Shown here: positions 62,543 through 64,000 of the stretch, piece after piece
Numbering within the stretch: position 1 is the stretch's first letter
How the letters are laid out: every line of letters begins with the position of its first letter
Source of the DNA: an uncultured Steroidobacter sp.
GTDB lineage: Bacteria; Pseudomonadota; Gammaproteobacteria; Steroidobacterales; Steroidobacteraceae
Direction of reading: 5' to 3'
Assembly (NCBI GenBank): GCA_938008435.1
Contig: CALLKK010000017.1
Coordinates: 124,001 to 188,000 of the forward strand
Length of the DNA stretch: 64,000 bases
The notes under the pieces: model-generated
What the model was told of the DNA's origin: nothing
Database searches by the model: none
The model's input: only the letters and a program-made list of their open reading frames with translations
Position numbers and translations under genes: made by a program

Positions 62543-64000
62543 CTAGGGAATCGTCTTCGATGCGATGTTCGACAGATCGCTCTCGACACCCTTGGTGTTG
62601 TAGGCACGCACCGCGAAATACCACGTGCCCGAACCGAGATTCGTGACGACGTAAGTCGTGAGGCCCGGATTCGGCAGCTCGACCAACTGATCGAGCGAGC
62701 CCGACGACTTGCCGTAGGCGATCCGGAAGCCCGCAAGGTCCGTGAGCGCGCTACCGTCGACGTTCTGCGTCGGCGGCTGCCACGACAGCGTCGCGGTACC
62801 GGTTGCGGCCGGCTGGGCCACCGTGATCGTGAAGGCCGGCAACGAGACCGTCGAGCGGCCGTCGGTGACCGAGATGACGATGTTCTGGTAACGGCCCACG
62901 TGCGCAGCCGTCGGCGTGCCGGACAGCCGCCCGGTCCTCGAATCGAGCGTCAGCCACGAGGGCGCGTTGCTCACGCTGAAGGTGAGCGAATCGCCGTCCG
63001 GATCCGAAGCGCTCGGCCGGAACGAGTACGCCGTGCCCACTTCGACGCTCGTCGGCGGCGTGCCGCTGATCGTCGGCGGACGATTCGTGACGGTGGGCGC
63101 ATCGACGCGAATCGAGAACGCCGGCAGCGAGGCGCTCGCGCGCCCGTCGCTGACGGTGATGACGATATTGCTGTAGGTGCCGACGTCGGAGGCGCTCGGC
63201 GTACCCGAGAGACGACCCGTCGCGGTGTCGAACTGGGCCCACTTCGGCGCGTTGACGATCGAGAAACCGAGCGAGTCGTTGTCCTTGTCCGACGCAGTCG
63301 GCGTGAACGAATAGCTGCTGCCCGCCGTCACGCTCGTCGGCGGCGTGCCGCTGATCGTCGGCGCATTGTTCGGAGCCGCTTGGACATTGATCGAGAACGC
63401 GGGCAGCGATGCGCTCGCGCGCCCGTCGCTCACGGAAATCACGATGTTGGCGTAGTTGCCGACGTCCGTCGCGGCCGGGGTGCCGCTCAAGCGGCCGGTC
63501 GTGGTGCTGAACGAGGCCCAGCTCGGTTTGTTGACGATCGAGAACGTGAGGTTGTCGCCGTCCGGATCGCTGGCCGACGGCGTGAACGAGTAACCGCGCG
63601 TCGCCTGCACGCTGGTCGCGGGCGTGCCGCTGATCGTGGGCGCGCGATTGTTCGGGCCGAGCACCTGAATCGTGAACGGACCGAGCGAAGCGGTTTCCGT
63701 ACCGTCCGTCACGGTGATCACGATGTTCGAGTACGTGCCGATGTGGCGCGTGCGCGGCGTGCCCGTCAACGCACCTGTCGTCGAGCTGAAGGTTGCCCAC
63801 GACGGACGATTCGCGATCGAAAAGCGCAGCGAATCGTTGTCCGGATCGCTGGCGCTCGGACGGAACGAGTACGACTGATCGACCATGACGGAGCCGGCCG
63901 GCGTGCCCTCGATCGTCGGCGGCGCATTGGTGGGCGCCGGAACCTGCGAGCGCGGGATGATGCGGATGCGAAACGGACCGATCGAGCGCGTATCGCGCCC
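62543..64000 (-). CDS. Surface-type protein with He_PIG (Ig-like) repeats and a C-terminal fibronectin-III-like domain, 5' cut
   Basis: The frame is open through the right edge; about 486 residues are visible. Four repeats of about 93 residues are seen, each with PTISGTP, SYSFxPxASDxDxDSLxFSI, a W near GRLSGTP, and NIVIxVSDG. This is the putative Ig (He_PIG) pattern found in large exported adhesins. The last about 90 residues (ATLSWQPPTQNVDG ... WYFAVRAYNTKGVES) look like a fibronectin type III domain. The N-terminus and any secretion signal are outside the window. A terminator follows at 62485-62512. Confidence 0.85.
   Translation of the reverse strand, partial: GRDTRSIGPFRIRIIPRSQVPAPTNAPPTIEGTPAGSVMVDQSYSFRPSASDPDNDSLRFSIANRPSWATFSSTTGALTGTPRTRHIGTYSNIVITVTDGTETASLGPFTIQVLGPNNRAPTISGTPATSVQATRGYSFTPSASDPDGDNLTFSIVNKPSWASFSTTTGRLSGTPAATDVGNYANIVISVSDGRASASLPAFSINVQAAPNNAPTISGTPPTSVTAGSSYSFTPTASDKDNDSLGFSIVNAPKWAQFDTATGRLSGTPSASDVGTYSNIVITVSDGRASASLPAFSIRVDAPTVTNRPPTISGTPPTSVEVGTAYSFRPSASDPDGDSLTFSVSNAPSWLTLDSRTGRLSGTPTAAHVGRYQNIVISVTDGRSTVSLPAFTITVAQPAATGTATLSWQPPTQNVDGSALTDLAGFRIAYGKSSGSLDQLVELPNPGLTTYVVTNLGSGTWYFAVRAYNTKGVESDLSNIASKTIP

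Noticed and set aside
62900..63890. Regularly spaced DNA repeats considered as a CRISPR array
   Set aside because: The period is about 280 bp, in frame and coding for Ig-like domains; there are no short repeats with unique spacers and no cas genes.

Overview
The window is chromosomal DNA from a GC-rich Gram-negative bacterium. It encodes a type II secretion accessory pair, TamA/TamB, an Mla-type lipid transporter, LptM, FadE, NudC, DinB and a polA-engB neighbourhood. Together these point to a gammaproteobacterium, probably from the Nevskiales/Steroidobacterales/Xanthomonadales side; this placement is inferred from gene content only. I see no rRNA, tRNA, CRISPR array, insertion sequence or prophage. 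Long antisense open frames are common and look like high-GC shadows.

Layout. 1-1474: end of gspA and gspB. 1620-7983: a TetR regulator and a three-gene RND efflux operon. 8072-11125: a PLP enzyme, a small lipoprotein and a phospholipase D-like protein. 14796-11139 (minus): a four-gene Mla-like ABC lipid-transport operon. 14958-22726: MscS, trehalose-6-phosphate synthase, malate dehydrogenase, FadE and DNA polymerase IV. 22752-25144: a divergent pair resembling the flagellar master regulators FlhD (apparently duplicated in one chain) and FlhC, the latter overlapping nudC. 25263-33428: NRDE protein, TamA, TamB, a Nudix hydrolase and RarD. 33451-42256: an ArgR-controlled arginine cluster argR-argG-(P-loop gene)-argC-argD-argF'-argB-argH, in which the carbamoyltransferase is of the N-acylornithine type. 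42350-47505: thioesterase, lptM, polA (proofreading motifs eroded), an outer-membrane barrel, a probable small RNA and engB. 47609-52555: cytochrome c4, lipid-anchored DsbA, CorA, a NYN/LOTUS protein, an EEP hydrolase and a possible acetyltransferase. 53173-58144: a four-gene signalling operon of a membrane CheA-like kinase, a CheY-like receiver, a CheX-like protein and a receiver-TM-TonB fusion. 58162-64000 (minus): MFS carrier, two M16 peptidases and a repeat protein cut by the window edge.

The most notable points are: a candidate sigma-E-dependent small RNA between polA and engB, the same chromosomal niche as Spot 42 and ErsA; the chemotaxis-like operon ending in a receiver-TonB fusion; an N-acylornithine carbamoyltransferase with alanine at the residue that decides acetyl versus succinyl substrate; a DNA polymerase I that has lost proofreading carboxylates; the FlhD-FlhD/FlhC-like locus; and heptamer repeat arrays around the arginine genes. 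Several genes are followed by long perfect hairpins without a U-tract, so 3' end formation here may often not be classical intrinsic termination.
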